A DNA stretch of 64,000 nt from Alphaproteobacteria bacterium (GTDB lineage: Bacteria; Myxococcota_A; UBA796; GCA-2862545): positions 124,001-188,000 of the forward strand of contig JACKET010000009.1 of the NCBI GenBank assembly GCA_020632875.1, given 5' to 3'. Both the position numbers and the translations under genes were made by a program. Position 1 is the stretch's first letter. Each line of letters starts with the position of its first letter. Under the pieces are notes generated by a model. That model saw nothing but the letters and a program-made list of their open reading frames with translations, made no database searches and was not told where the DNA came from. Shown here in pieces: positions 49,340-59,114 of the stretch.

Positions 49340-51397
49340 CTACCACACGACGCAGACGTCCTCGGGAGCCATCGGAGCCCCGGTCTCGCAGCCGAAGGCC
49401 TTCGCGAACGCCGGGTAGTTCATCACCGGGCCGTTGACGCGGAAGCGCGGCGGGCTGTGCGGGTCGGTCTTCACGCGCATCCGCTCGATCTCGGGCGTGG
49501 CGACGGTGCACCAGCCCTGCGCGAAGGCCACGAACAGCTGCTGCTCGCCCGTGAGGCCGGCCAGCTCGGGCTCCGCGCCGTTCGCCTCGACCCAGTCGAG
49601 GTAGGCGAGGTGCGCGACCTTCAGGCCGCCGAGGTCGGCGATGTTCTCGCCGAGCGTCAGGCCGCCGTTCACGTTGAGCTCTTCTTCGACCTGGAATCCG
49701 TCGTACTGCTTCTCGACGCACTCGGCGGCCGCTTCGAACTTCTCGCTGACCTCGGGCGCCCACCACTCCTTCAGCTCGCCGGTGGGCGCGTACTTGCGGC
49801 CCTCGTCGTCGAAGCCGTGCGTGATCTCGTGCCCGATGACCATGCCGAGCGCGCCGTAGTTCATCGCCTTGGGGAAGTCGGCGCTGAAGAAGGGCGCCTG
49901 CATGATGCCGGCGGGGAACACGATCTCGTTCTGGGGCGGGTTGTAGTAGGCGTTCACCATCTGCGGCGTCATGTGCCACTCGTCCTTGTCGACGGGCTTG
50001 CCGATCTTGGACTCGAGCTCGTCGGTGCCGAACAGGTTGCCCGCGATGACGTTCTCGAGGTGTTTCGCACGATCGAGCTCGACGGTGCTGTAGTCCTTCC
50101 ACTTGTTCGGGTACCCGAGCTTCGCGACGAACGCCTCGGCCTTCTCGACGGCCTTCGCGCGGGTCTCGTCGTCCATCCAGGCGAGGTTCGGCAGGTTCTT
50201 CCGGAACGCCACGAAGATGCCGTCGACCATGGACTCGGCGGTGGCCTTCGAGTCACCCGCGAACTTCAGGTCGACGTAGGCGCGCCCGATCCACTCGCCC
50301 ATCGCGGCGTCGGTGCGGTTGACGCAGCGCTTCCAGCGCGGGATCTGCGCCGTCTGGCCGGACAGCTCGGTGCCGTAGAACGCGAAGTTCGCCTCGTCGA
50401 TCTTCGCGGGCATGTACGGCGCGGCCCAGTGCATCATCTGCCAGCGCATGTAGGCCTTGAGCGTCGCGGCGTCGGTCTTGCCGAGCAGCTTGCCGAGGCC
50501 CTCGAACGCGCTCGGGGTGAGGACGTTCACGTCGGCCGGAGGCTGCGCGATGCCCGCACCGGCGAAGAACCCGTCGAGGTTCACGCCCTTCGCGAGCTTC
50601 TTCGCCTCGTCGTACGTCATCTTGTTGTACGTCTTCTCGGAGTCGCGCATCTCTTCGCGCTTCCAGTGGGTCTTCGCGATGGCCGTCTCGAACTCCACGA
50701 CCTTCTTCGCCTTCTCCTTCGCCTTCGCGTCGTCGTCGCCGAACAGCCCGAACATCGTCGCGACGTGCGCTTCGTACTTCGCGAGGAGGTCCTTCCCCTG
50801 GTCGTCTTCGGGGAAGTAGTAGTCGCGGTCGGGCAGGCCGAGGCCGTCCTGGGACAGGATCAGGATGTTCATGTCGGGCTGCTTGTCGTCGGCCCACACG
50901 GCCATCCCGAAGAACGGGTTCGGACCGAAGTCCTGCAGCTCGCCGGCCAGCGCGACCGCGGCCTTCGCGTCGCCGATCGCGTCGATCTTGTCGAGCCACG
51001 GCTTCAGGGGCTCGATCCCACGGGCCTCGATCGCGTCGGTGTCCATGCAGGACCCGTAGAACGTGCCGAGCTTCTGCTGGACCGGGTCGTCGCCCGGCTC
51101 TTTGGCCGCCTTCTCGAGCAGGCCGTGCACGACCTCCTGGTTCTCGTCGTAGATGGTCGTGAAGGACCGCGTGACGATCGGCTTGTCGTCGGGGAGCGTG
51201 GTCTCCTTCAGCCAGCCGCCGCACGCGTACTCGTAGAAGTCCTCGCACGCGCCGACATCGGGATTCATCGCCTTCGCGACGGCCATCCCGACCGCTTCGT
51301 TCGCGCTGGGCGCGGCCGCTTCGACGGGCGCGGGGGGTGGGGTCTTGGACGAGCCGGAGCACGCCATCAGCATCAGGGCCAGGGTGGTGTTTCGCAT
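49340..51397 (-). CDS. M13 (neprilysin-family) metalloendopeptidase lipoprotein
   Basis: A 685-aa protein starting MRNTTLALMLMACSGSS, with lipobox LMAC, so lipid-anchored. The M13 features are complete: NPDVGACEDFYEYACGGW near the N-terminus, NAYYNPPQNEIVFPAGI, the zinc motif HEITH at 523-527, GENIADLGG with the third ligand Glu584, and the terminal CxxW (CVVW). M13 enzymes cleave oligopeptides; bacterial forms act outside the cytoplasm. The length is normal. The much longer upstream reading overlaps the divergent Kelch gene and is rejected. It is monocistronic between the ABC permease (convergent) and the Kelch gene (divergent, 36 bases). Confidence 0.95.
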   Translation of the reverse strand: MRNTTLALMLMACSGSSKTPPPAPVEAAAPSANEAVGMAVAKAMNPDVGACEDFYEYACGGWLKETTLPDDKPIVTRSFTTIYDENQEVVHGLLEKAAKEPGDDPVQQKLGTFYGSCMDTDAIEARGIEPLKPWLDKIDAIGDAKAAVALAGELQDFGPNPFFGMAVWADDKQPDMNILILSQDGLGLPDRDYYFPEDDQGKDLLAKYEAHVATMFGLFGDDDAKAKEKAKKVVEFETAIAKTHWKREEMRDSEKTYNKMTYDEAKKLAKGVNLDGFFAGAGIAQPPADVNVLTPSAFEGLGKLLGKTDAATLKAYMRWQMMHWAAPYMPAKIDEANFAFYGTELSGQTAQIPRWKRCVNRTDAAMGEWIGRAYVDLKFAGDSKATAESMVDGIFVAFRKNLPNLAWMDDETRAKAVEKAEAFVAKLGYPNKWKDYSTVELDRAKHLENVIAGNLFGTDELESKIGKPVDKDEWHMTPQMVNAYYNPPQNEIVFPAGIMQAPFFSADFPKAMNYGALGMVIGHEITHGFDDEGRKYAPTGELKEWWAPEVSEKFEAAAECVEKQYDGFQVEEELNVNGGLTLGENIADLGGLKVAHLAYLDWVEANGAEPELAGLTGEQQLFVAFAQGWCTVATPEIERMRVKTDPHSPPRFRVNGPVMNYPAFAKAFGCETGAPMAPEDVCVVW

Positions 51398-51433
51398 GAC
51401 GCCCCCATTAACGACGCCCGGGTATCCTGAGCC

Positions 51434-52375
51434 ATGGTCGTCTTCCTCCTCGCGTGCACGCCCTCGCCGACTCCGGCAGTCCTCCCGACCCCGCCCGCGG
51501 AGGGCCCCGTCGCGCCGGGGTGGTATGCGCTCGACCCCCTGCCCGTCCCCCTGCAGGAGGTGAGCGTGCTCGAGGTCGGCGACGCGGTCTGGGTCCTCGG
51601 TGGCTTCGACGACACCGTCAGCCCCGTCGACACGGTGTGGATCCTCGATCGCGACGGCTGGCGCGCCGGCCCCGCGCTCCCGAAGCCGCTGCACCACCTG
51701 AACGCCGCCGTGGTGGACGGGCGGATCCACGTCCTCGGCGCCCTGTCCGGACGCGGCTTCACGCCGATCGACCGGAGCTGGCGCTTCGAGGACGACGGGA
51801 CATGGTCGACGCTCCCACCCGTCCCGGAGCCCCTCGGCGCCGCGGCCGTCGGGGTCGTGGGGAGCGAGGTGCTGCTCGCGGGAGGCGTCTCCACCGGGAC
51901 GATCGCGGTCGGCTACGCCTACGACACCGCGGCGGGGACGTGGCGAGCGCTGCCGGACCTCCCCGCGCCCCGCGATCACGGTGTGGGCGCCGGGGGCGAC
52001 GCGTTCCGGGTCCTGGGCGGGCGGGACGGCGGGATCGGCAACGTCCGCGGCGACGTGTTCGCCCTCGTCGACGGGGCCTGGGAGGCGCAGGCGCCCCTGC
52101 CGACCGCGCGGGCGGGGACCGCGGGCGCCCAGCTGCCCGACGGCCGCGTCCTCGTCGCGGGGGGAGAGGGCAATCCCGACGACCCGGACGGCGTGTTCGC
52201 CGATGTCGAGATCTACGATCCCGCAGTGGATGCATGGGAGGTTCTCGAGTCCCTGCCCACTCCGCGCCATGGGACCCAGGCCGCCTGGTTCGACGGGGGC
52301 ATCGTCATCCCCGGTGGTGCGACCGTCCGCGCTTTCCATGCGGTCGACACGGTGGAGTGGCTCGTCCTCGAGTGA
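51434..52375 (+). CDS. Kelch-repeat lipoprotein
   Basis: A 313-aa protein with a minimal leader MVVFLLAC (lipobox Cys8) and a Pro/Thr spacer. The mature part has about six Kelch blades: VWVLGGFDDTVSPVDTVWIL, RIHVLGALSGRGF, VLLAGGVSTGTIAVGYAYD, FRVLGGRDGG, VLVAGGEGNPDDPDG and the last one ending FHAVDTVEWLVLE. Each has the Gly-Gly pair and the W at blade ends (TWRALPDLP, AWEVLESLP). Such propellers bind partner proteins or carbohydrate; no catalytic residues are visible. It is the last gene before repeat island 4. The hexamer array starts 20 bases after the stop codon. Confidence 0.85.
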   Translation: MVVFLLACTPSPTPAVLPTPPAEGPVAPGWYALDPLPVPLQEVSVLEVGDAVWVLGGFDDTVSPVDTVWILDRDGWRAGPALPKPLHHLNAAVVDGRIHVLGALSGRGFTPIDRSWRFEDDGTWSTLPPVPEPLGAAAVGVVGSEVLLAGGVSTGTIAVGYAYDTAAGTWRALPDLPAPRDHGVGAGGDAFRVLGGRDGGIGNVRGDVFALVDGAWEAQAPLPTARAGTAGAQLPDGRVLVAGGEGNPDDPDGVFADVEIYDPAVDAWEVLESLPTPRHGTQAAWFDGGIVIPGGATVRAFHAVDTVEWLVLE

Positions 52376-52395
52376 GCGCGGGCACGTCTCGCGTT

Positions 52396-52616
<221 letters not shown>

Positions 52617-52637
52617 TCCCACGAGCGCGCCTCGTCG

Positions 52638-52674
52638 GGGTGTCCATTTTGGGTCTGACCCGAATTGGACACCC
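52638..52674. repeat. Palindrome G, copy 1
   Basis: A 37-base site with outer arms GGGTGTCCA / TGGACACCC (9 pairs) and an inner GGGTC T GACCC (5 pairs), separated by four unpaired bases on each side. It is followed by CGATCTGCCCGTGCTGGAC. Copies 2 and 3 keep length and arms. Confidence 0.85.
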
Positions 52675-53058
52675 GATCTGCCCGTGCTGGACACTGTTTC
52701 GCGAGGGCTCTGGCACGATCGGGACAGCTGGGCTTCGACGCTGCTGCCTGCACGCAGAGCCGGGTCGAACTGCGCCTCTCGCACGCAGAGCCGGGTCGAA
52801 CTGCACCTGCTCCCTTCCGATCCGGAGGTTTGTGGATGATTGTCGGCATTCGTTCGTTGCGCCGGGCTCGGGATTCGGTGTGCGGGGTGCGATCGACGCA
52901 GTTGGGGACGGCTCTGCGTCGTTCAGGCGCATTTGGCAGAGGCTCTGCGTGGTTGGCAGCGCGGCCCGGGGGGACACGCTCCTGTTCGGAAACGGCGGGC
53001 TGCTCTGATGAGACCCGCCTCTCGATCCGCGCCCAGTCCCTCTTCATGCTCGGACCGT

Positions 53059-53095
53059 GGGTGTCCATCTTGGGTCTGACCCGAATTGGACACCC
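53059..53095. repeat. Palindrome G, copy 2
   Basis: Identical outer and inner arms to copy 1, with only two changes in the unpaired segments. It is preceded by CTCTTCATGCTCGGACCG. Confidence 0.85.
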
Positions 53096-53278
53096 GATCT
53101 GCCCGTGCTGGACGCCATTTCGCGAGGGCTCTGGCACGATCGGGATAGCTGGGCTCCGACACCGGGAGCGCGGGGGGAGTCCTGCCCGGGATCGAGACGC
53201 TCCTGTTCGGAACGGCGGGCTGCTCTGGTGAGACCCGCCTCTCGATCCGCGCCCAGTCCCTCTTCATGCTCGGACCAG

Positions 53279-53315
53279 GGGTGTCAATTCTGGGTCTGAC
53301 CCGAATTGGACACCC
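53279..53315. repeat. Palindrome G, copy 3
   Basis: Starts 220 bases after copy 2. The left outer arm has one change (GGGTGTCAA), leaving 8 of 9 outer pairs; the inner palindrome is intact. Confidence 0.82.
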
Positions 53316-53712
53316 GATCTGGCCGTGCTGGACGCCGTTTCGCGAGGGCTCTGGCACGATCGGGACAGCAAGGTCTCCCACACCGGGAGCGCGGCGGGAG
53401 TCTGCCCGGGGGCGACGCACATGTTCGGAACGGCGGGCTGCTCTGGTGAGACCTGCCTCTCGATCCGCGTCCAGTCCCTCTTCATGCTCGGACACGCCGA
53501 CGACCGCCCAGAGGGGAGCGGGATCGGGTGCTTCGACGGGCCAACGCATGGTTGCACCACCAGGATCCGCACACCGAGCAGCCCGAAACGCCTGCCTGCT
53601 CTGGTGAATCTCGAGTCCGGTCCGCGGGGAGGCCCTCTCCGTCGACCCGAACAGCGAGGCGTCGACGCACGACGCTCCGGGGACACGAAGACGCTCGACC
53701 CGCGACGGCCTC

Positions 53713-53755
53713 GTTTCTGCGTCATCCGCGTCCTTCTGCGTCATCCGCGTGATGC
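53713..53755 (-). repeat. Repeat A, inverted single copy
   Basis: The four-fold step on the minus strand reads ACGCGGA/ACGCAGA at the same 9-10-9 spacing. It lies 57 bases from the stop codon of the TPR-FHA gene, with the CGAAGCTCGAACCCTTCC flank between them. Confidence 0.85.
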
Positions 53756-53811
53756 CGTGGGACGCTCGAAGCTCGAACCCTTCCGCGACAGAGCGGCTCT
53801 GGACTGCCGAC

Positions 53812-55542
53812 TCAGGCCTCGGCGCTGGCCGCCGCCGCCTCGACGGACGCGACGCCCGCGACCCCGGCCTTGCGCCACTCGACGTGGAACACCGTGTCGC
53901 CCACCCGGAACCCCTCGCCGTCGATCACCATCTCGCCTTCGATCTTCGACCCGTTCACGAACGTGCCGCCCACCGAGGCGAGGTCCTTCAGCCGGACCTC
54001 GTCGCCCGCGACCTCGATCGCGCAGTGCACGCGCGACGCCTTCGCGTCCCACCCCATGCGGACGGCGTTCCCGCTGCCCCGCCCGATGAGCGACAGGCCC
54101 TGGGGCAGCGCGAAGGCTTGGAGGTCGCCATCGCCGAGGCTCCACACGAGGTGCGGGATGCGGTCGCGCTGCGGGCCGGGCTCGACCGGACGGCGCTCGG
54201 CCGCCCCCGTCTCGGTGGCCGCGCCGGTGAGCTTCATGGCCGCGCGGCGCGAGCTCACCTCGCCCACATCGAGCCCGCGGCTGCGCGCCAGCGGGCCGAG
54301 CACCACGTCGACCGCGTCTTCGGCGGCCTTCCGGATGCGCTTCGGGCTCGTGCCCTCGATGTCGGGCACCTCGGCGAGCCGCTCGCGGATGAGCGAGATC
54401 GTCGCCTTGCGGTCCTCCTCGGGCCGGTTCTCGTGCCGCAGGACGGCGACCGCGTAGGCCGCGTCGAGCTCGCGCAGCTGGAGCAGCGCCCGCAGCACCA
54501 CGCCGAGGACCAGATCGTCGCCCCCACGCGCCCGATCCGCGCCCACCGCGGCGAGCAGCGCGGTCTTCGCGTCGCCGTTGTGCAGCGCGACGATCGCGAG
54601 CTGGTGGAGCACGAGGCCCACCGCGTCGGGGTGGTGCGCCTCGAGCAGCGCGATGAGCCCGCGCTGGAGCAGCTCTCCGGCCTCGGCGGGACGCACGCGC
54701 ACCGCCGTGCGGGCCATGCGCACGGCCGACAGCCCGCGGAGCATGGGGCCCGCCTCGCGCAGCGCGTGCTGGGCGTCGAGCCACTTCTCCCAGGCGGCCT
54801 CCCACGAGTGCTCGTGCTCGAGGATCTTCGCGACCGCGATGTGGACGCGCCCCTGCAGCGTCTCGTCTTCGAGGTACCGGGCGAGCTCTTCGGCCTCGGC
54901 GAGCTTCTTCTTCGCCTTCTCGAGATCGTCCTCGACGATCATGGCCTCGGCCATGCGGACCAGCGCGTCGCACTGACCGGGCTCGTCGCCGTTGGCCTTG
55001 CGCACCCGGAGGACTTGCGCCCACGCCGTGCGGGCCGAGAACCAGCGGCCCTCGCGCTCGGCGAGGCGGGCCGTGGTCACCCAGAGGTCGGCCACGACGG
55101 GACGATCGCCGAGCTCGCGGTAGAGCGGGTACACCGCGTCGATCGCGCGGCGGGCATCGGCGTAGCGGGTGCGGCGCAGGGCGAGGTCGGCGCGCAGCAT
55201 GCCCACCGCGGCGCGGCCCTCGAGCAGCCCCATGCGGATGGCCTCGACGTCGCCCGTGTCGGTCAGCAGCTCCTGGCCCAGCGCATAGGCGCGCTCGGCG
55301 AGACCCAGCATGCGGGTGGCGAGGCCCCAGTCCTTGCGGGCCATCGCGACCTGGGCGACGCCGCGCCAGCCGTGCCCGCCCCCGAGCAGCTGGTCGGGAC
55401 CCGAGAAACGCAGGGCCGCAGCCAGGAATGCGCCGCTCGCGGGATCGAGCTGCCCCGCTGCGAGCGCGCGCTGGCCGGTCGCGAGCAGGGTTCGGGGGTC
55501 TTCAGCGTCCACGGGTCTCCCGGAGGCCAGGGCCTCTAACAC
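53812..55542 (-). CDS. TPR-FHA domain protein
   Basis: A 576-aa cytoplasmic protein with GTG start at 55542. Residues about 15-440 are helical TPR-like repeats (LLATGQRALAAGQLDPASGA, DDLEKAKKKLAEAEELARYL, LDAQHALREAG). The C-terminal FHA domain has GRGSGNAV (487-494), ASRVHCAIEV (Ser503, His506) and GGTFVNGSKI. FHA domains bind phosphothreonine; the usual NGT motif reads GGT, so binding may be altered. Such proteins serve as phospho-readers for Ser/Thr kinases, but no active kinase is encoded in the window. It is divergent from the lipoprotein hydrolase (41-base gap). The stop lies next to repeat A. Confidence 0.85.
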   Translation of the reverse strand: MLEALASGRPVDAEDPRTLLATGQRALAAGQLDPASGAFLAAALRFSGPDQLLGGGHGWRGVAQVAMARKDWGLATRMLGLAERAYALGQELLTDTGDVEAIRMGLLEGRAAVGMLRADLALRRTRYADARRAIDAVYPLYRELGDRPVVADLWVTTARLAEREGRWFSARTAWAQVLRVRKANGDEPGQCDALVRMAEAMIVEDDLEKAKKKLAEAEELARYLEDETLQGRVHIAVAKILEHEHSWEAAWEKWLDAQHALREAGPMLRGLSAVRMARTAVRVRPAEAGELLQRGLIALLEAHHPDAVGLVLHQLAIVALHNGDAKTALLAAVGADRARGGDDLVLGVVLRALLQLRELDAAYAVAVLRHENRPEEDRKATISLIRERLAEVPDIEGTSPKRIRKAAEDAVDVVLGPLARSRGLDVGEVSSRRAAMKLTGAATETGAAERRPVEPGPQRDRIPHLVWSLGDGDLQAFALPQGLSLIGRGSGNAVRMGWDAKASRVHCAIEVAGDEVRLKDLASVGGTFVNGSKIEGEMVIDGEGFRVGDTVFHVEWRKAGVAGVASVEAAAASAEA

Positions 55543-55583
55543 GACAGCTTGGCAGGTCGGGACGGGAGGGGGTATCGAACTCC

Positions 55584-57971
55584 ATGGTCGTCGCTCTGCT
55601 CCTCGCTCTGGCCGCCTGCCGGTCCGATCCGCGCTGTCCCGAAACGGGCCCCGCGATCACGTGCGACGGTGGCGCGGCGCTCGTCTGCGAAGACGGGCGA
55701 CGGCTCGACGAGACCACGTGCGGCGAGAGCGCGTTCTGCGCCGAGGGCGCCGGCTGCGTGGAGTGCCGGATCGACCTCCCTGAGGCGCTGTCCGTGCCGA
55801 TCGACACCGCGACCGTCGCCGAGGGCGAGGCGTGGCGCACGCTCGGCTGGCGCGCGGTGCTCCTGCCGGGCGGGGGCGACATCCGGCTCGACGTCGACGG
55901 TCCCTTCGAGCTCTACGACGGCGACGGGCACGCCGCGACCGACCTCTCGCGGCCGGCGGTCGCGTACGTCCGCGCGGTGGCGGGTGGGACGGGCACGCTG
56001 ACCGCGCGCTTCCCGGGCTGCGACGACGCGACGGTCGTGGCGCTCGCCGCCCACCCCGACCCGGGCCTCTCCGCCACCCCGCGCGCCGCGGGCGTCGCGG
56101 CCTCCTTCGTCGACGCCTTCCCGGCCGGCTCCACGGTGCGCGTCGCGCTCGATCCCCTCCGCGACGGCGACCGCATCGGGCAGACGGGGTCGCTCTACGT
56201 CGTGGCCGATCGCGATCGCGAGGCGTGGCTGGCGGATCCCGGCCTGGTGGACGTCCTCGGGGCGCCGCGACCGGTCTCCGTCCTCGACGGGGGCCTCGCG
56301 GTGAACCTCTACGAGGTCTGGGCGGACGTCGAGGCCGAGCCGGGCGTCCCGGGTCGCTACGACCTCGTGATCGACTGGGACGGCGACGGGCTCCTGAGCC
56401 CCGGAGACCGCATCGACGGGCTCGACGGCGCGGGCTTCACGGTCTTCCCTCCGCTCGACGAGCCGGGGCCCTTCATCCCGCGCATCGACGACATCTCGTC
56501 CAGCTTCTGGCTGACGGAGCGCGTGTACTGGCCGATCGAGATCGACAGCTTCGACGAGCCCGCCCCGCTCGTGGTGATCAGCCACGGCAACGGCCACGAG
56601 CACACCTGGTACGACTACCTCGGCCAGCACCTCGCGAGCTGGGGGTACGTCGTGATGGCGCACCGGAACGACACCCAGCCCGGCATCCAGTCCGCCGCGA
56701 CCACGACCCTCTCGAACACCGAGGCGTTCGTCGCGAACCACCCGCTGCTCGACAGCTCGCTCGAGGGGCACGTCGACACGCACCGCATCACGTGGATCGG
56801 TCACTCCCGCGGGGCCGAGGGCATCCTCGTCGCCTACGACCGCCTGCTGAACGGCGGGGCCTCGGTGTCGAGCTTCACGGCCGACGACATCGTGCTCCTG
56901 TCGAGCATCGCCCCCACCGTCTTCGAAGACCCGCGCAGCGCCAACCCGCACGACGTGCCGTTCCACATCCTCTCCGGCGGGGCCGACGGCGACGTGACGG
57001 GGGGCGTGGCGACGGCCATCCCCTTCCCCACGGCGTGCAGCCTGTGCCAGTGGTGGCGGCTCGCCCAGGGCGCGACGGGGCCGACGTACGTGACGTACCT
57101 GCACGGCGCCATCCACAACGACTTCAACTGCTGCGGCGTGAACGACGGCTTCAACGTGAGCGCCCCGAAGATCGGGCGCGACCCCGCGCAGCGGTACACG
57201 AAGGCCCTGTACACGGCCCTGCTCGAGCACGTGGTGCGCGGCGATCCGACGTACGGCGAGTTCCTCACCCGGATGCCGGAGGATCTCACCCTCCCTCTCC
57301 CCCCCGACTTCGCCGTGGCGACCCAGGCGAAGGTCCCCGCCACCCGGGGCGCGCTGGTGGTCGAGGACTTCCAGGTCAACACCGCCGACCCGGCGCTCTC
57401 CAGCAGCGGAACGCCCGTCCGGCACACGGTGGCGACGTACCTCGAGGGCCGTCTCGACGACGCGAACAACGCCTTCGCCGCCAACCCGAACGACCCGATG
57501 AACGGGATGACGCAGTCCCACAACGACCACACGAGCATCGCCGCGCGCGGCGCCGTGTTCGAGTGGGACGGCGCGGCCACGTGGGAGGTCGACCTGCCCG
57601 AGGGGGCCCGCGACGTGGCTCCCCGCACGTACCTCTCCGTGCGGCTCGCCCAGTCCACGCGGCACCCGAACACCGAGAGCCTCGCCGACAGCCTCGCGTT
57701 CGGCCTGGCGCTGGTCGACGGCGCCGGCACCGAGGTCGTGCTGCCGAGCGCGGCGTACGGGCGGATCACGCGGCCCTACGAGCGCGGCACGCTGGGGGCC
57801 GGGGTCGGCTGGGCCAACGAGTTCAACACGGTGCGCGTGCGGCTCGTCGACTTCGAGACCCTCGGCATCGACCTGTCCGACGTTCGCACGATCCGCCTGC
57901 ACTTCGGTCCCGACCACGGAAGCCCGCTCGGCCGTGTCGGGTTGGACGACATCGCCCTGGAGGACGGATGA
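55584..57971 (+). CDS. Lipoprotein alpha/beta hydrolase (esterase/lipase-like)
   Basis: A 795-aa protein starting MVVALLLALAAC, with lipobox LAAC (Cys12), followed by a Cys-rich segment (CPETGPAITCDGGAALVCED). Residues about 70-300 are beta-rich, with a DWDGDGLLSPGDRIDG calcium-like loop. The hydrolase fold follows: PLVVISHGNGHEHTWYDYLG (oxyanion strand), then GHSRGAEG with nucleophile Ser408, ADDIVLLSSIAP, and a late His in YLHGAIHNDFN. This matches PAF-acetylhydrolase/chlorophyllase-type dienelactone-fold enzymes. The C-terminal 200 residues form a jelly-roll-like sandwich. The longer upstream reading lacks a leader, so the lipobox sets the start. The next small gene overlaps by ATGA. Confidence 0.85.
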   Translation: MVVALLLALAACRSDPRCPETGPAITCDGGAALVCEDGRRLDETTCGESAFCAEGAGCVECRIDLPEALSVPIDTATVAEGEAWRTLGWRAVLLPGGGDIRLDVDGPFELYDGDGHAATDLSRPAVAYVRAVAGGTGTLTARFPGCDDATVVALAAHPDPGLSATPRAAGVAASFVDAFPAGSTVRVALDPLRDGDRIGQTGSLYVVADRDREAWLADPGLVDVLGAPRPVSVLDGGLAVNLYEVWADVEAEPGVPGRYDLVIDWDGDGLLSPGDRIDGLDGAGFTVFPPLDEPGPFIPRIDDISSSFWLTERVYWPIEIDSFDEPAPLVVISHGNGHEHTWYDYLGQHLASWGYVVMAHRNDTQPGIQSAATTTLSNTEAFVANHPLLDSSLEGHVDTHRITWIGHSRGAEGILVAYDRLLNGGASVSSFTADDIVLLSSIAPTVFEDPRSANPHDVPFHILSGGADGDVTGGVATAIPFPTACSLCQWWRLAQGATGPTYVTYLHGAIHNDFNCCGVNDGFNVSAPKIGRDPAQRYTKALYTALLEHVVRGDPTYGEFLTRMPEDLTLPLPPDFAVATQAKVPATRGALVVEDFQVNTADPALSSSGTPVRHTVATYLEGRLDDANNAFAANPNDPMNGMTQSHNDHTSIAARGAVFEWDGAATWEVDLPEGARDVAPRTYLSVRLAQSTRHPNTESLADSLAFGLALVDGAGTEVVLPSAAYGRITRPYERGTLGAGVGWANEFNTVRVRLVDFETLGIDLSDVRTIRLHFGPDHGSPLGRVGLDDIALEDG

Positions 57972-58444
57972 TCGCGCTCCTCGCCCTCGCACACGCCGAC
58001 GATCGCGTGCACCACGTCGAGTGGGCGCAGCGGTTCGAGCTCGCCGAGGCGCATCCCTACCGCCACAGCGCCACGCCCCGCGACATCCGCGAGGGCTGGC
58101 TCGTCGAGCTACACGTCGCGCCGGACACGATGGTGCCGCGGCAGATCGGCGTGCCGGTGCTGTGGATCGGCGACGATCTCGCGGTCCGCACGAGCTGGGG
58201 GAGCGGCTGCGCCGTGGTCTGGGTGCCGGGCGACCACGACCTCGCGAAAGAGCCCGTGTTCTTCGGCTCCACGACGCTCCCCGAGCAGATGGACGCCGAG
58301 CGGTCGGCCGCCGAGCACGCCGAGGCCTCCGCGAAGGGCTGGGGTCCCGTGCCCGTGCACCATGTCGAGTCCGATGTGCTGAAGGTCGCCGACTTCCGCG
58401 CGGTCGCCGCGGTCGCGAAGGTGCGCTCCGACGCCTGTCGCTAA
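57968..58444 (+). CDS. Small exported protein, unknown function
   Basis: A 158-aa protein whose ATG overlaps the hydrolase stop (ATGA), so the two are coupled. The leader MIALLALAHA is very short; cleavage after Ala10 would give a soluble periplasmic or secreted protein. The mature chain is beta-rich (REGWLVELHVAPDTMVPRQI, VLWIGDDLAVRTSWGSGCAV) with many His and Asp residues and one Cys pair (SGCAV and SDACR). It may be a partner or inhibitor of the hydrolase. I do not recognise a family. Repeat island 5 begins right after its stop. Confidence 0.7.
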   Translation: MIALLALAHADDRVHHVEWAQRFELAEAHPYRHSATPRDIREGWLVELHVAPDTMVPRQIGVPVLWIGDDLAVRTSWGSGCAVVWVPGDHDLAKEPVFFGSTTLPEQMDAERSAAEHAEASAKGWGPVPVHHVESDVLKVADFRAVAAVAKVRSDACR

Positions 58445-59114
58445 GCGGTCTCCAAAAGGCTCTACGTCTCTGGGTTCCGACGACCGAGTCCGGGGTCGAG
58501 GCCGGATCCGCCTCACGCAGATGACGCAGAAGGACGCAGATGACGCAGAAACGAGGCCGTCGCGGGTCGGGCTTCCTCGCGTCCCCGAGCCCCGTCGCGG
58601 GGATTGCACTGCGAGGCCTGCCAAGGACCAGGTCCACCCGCAGCGTCCGGGCGTCTTGGGGAACGTCTCGTGGGTCGGGTTGCCTGAGAGGGCCTTCCCG
58701 CGGACTGGAATCGGGATTCACCAGAGCAGGCGGGCGTCTCGGCCCCACCCTGGCGGTCCTGGCGCTCCTGGCGCTCCTAGCGGTGCAATCGGGCGTTGCC
58801 GATCGATTGTCCGGAGGCAGGAGACAGCAGGAAATGCCGGCCTGCTCTGGTGAGCCCCGAATCCGGTCCGCAAGAAGGCCCGCTCCGTCGACCCGAACAC
58901 GGAGACGTCCCTCGAGAGCCCTGACGTCACGGATGGACCCTGGCGGTCTGGGCGAAGCATCCCCATGAAGGTGCCGCGGGGAAACGAGGACGCTCGACCC
59001 GTGACGGCCTGGTTTCTGCGTCATCTGCGTCCTTCTGCGTCATCTGCGTGATGCCTCGGAACGCTCGAAGCTCGATCCCTTTCGAAGGAGGGCCGGAGGC
59101 CAGAACCCGGATGA
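58445..59114. other. Gene-free repeat island 5 (small exported gene to FHA regulator, convergent)
   Basis: 670 bases without a credible gene. It is filled by one element bounded by inverted repeat A copies, with split hairpin-B arms (CACCAGAGCAGGC near 58719 and GCCTGCTCTGGTGAG near 58842) and a TGGCGCTCC direct repeat between them. Confidence 0.8.
58511..59054. repeat. Repeat A pair bounding a 544-bp element
   Basis: Plus copy 58511-58552, inverted copy 59012-59054. Layout is the same as at 15757-16074 but with a longer centre. Both ends are followed inward by GGCCGTC(G/A)CGGGTCG and outward by CGAAGCTCGATCCCTT on the right. Confidence 0.87.

Noticed and set aside
52638..53315. attC sites of an integron cassette array
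   Set aside because: The required RYYYAAC / GTTRRRY core pair is absent, there are no cassette genes between copies and no integrase.
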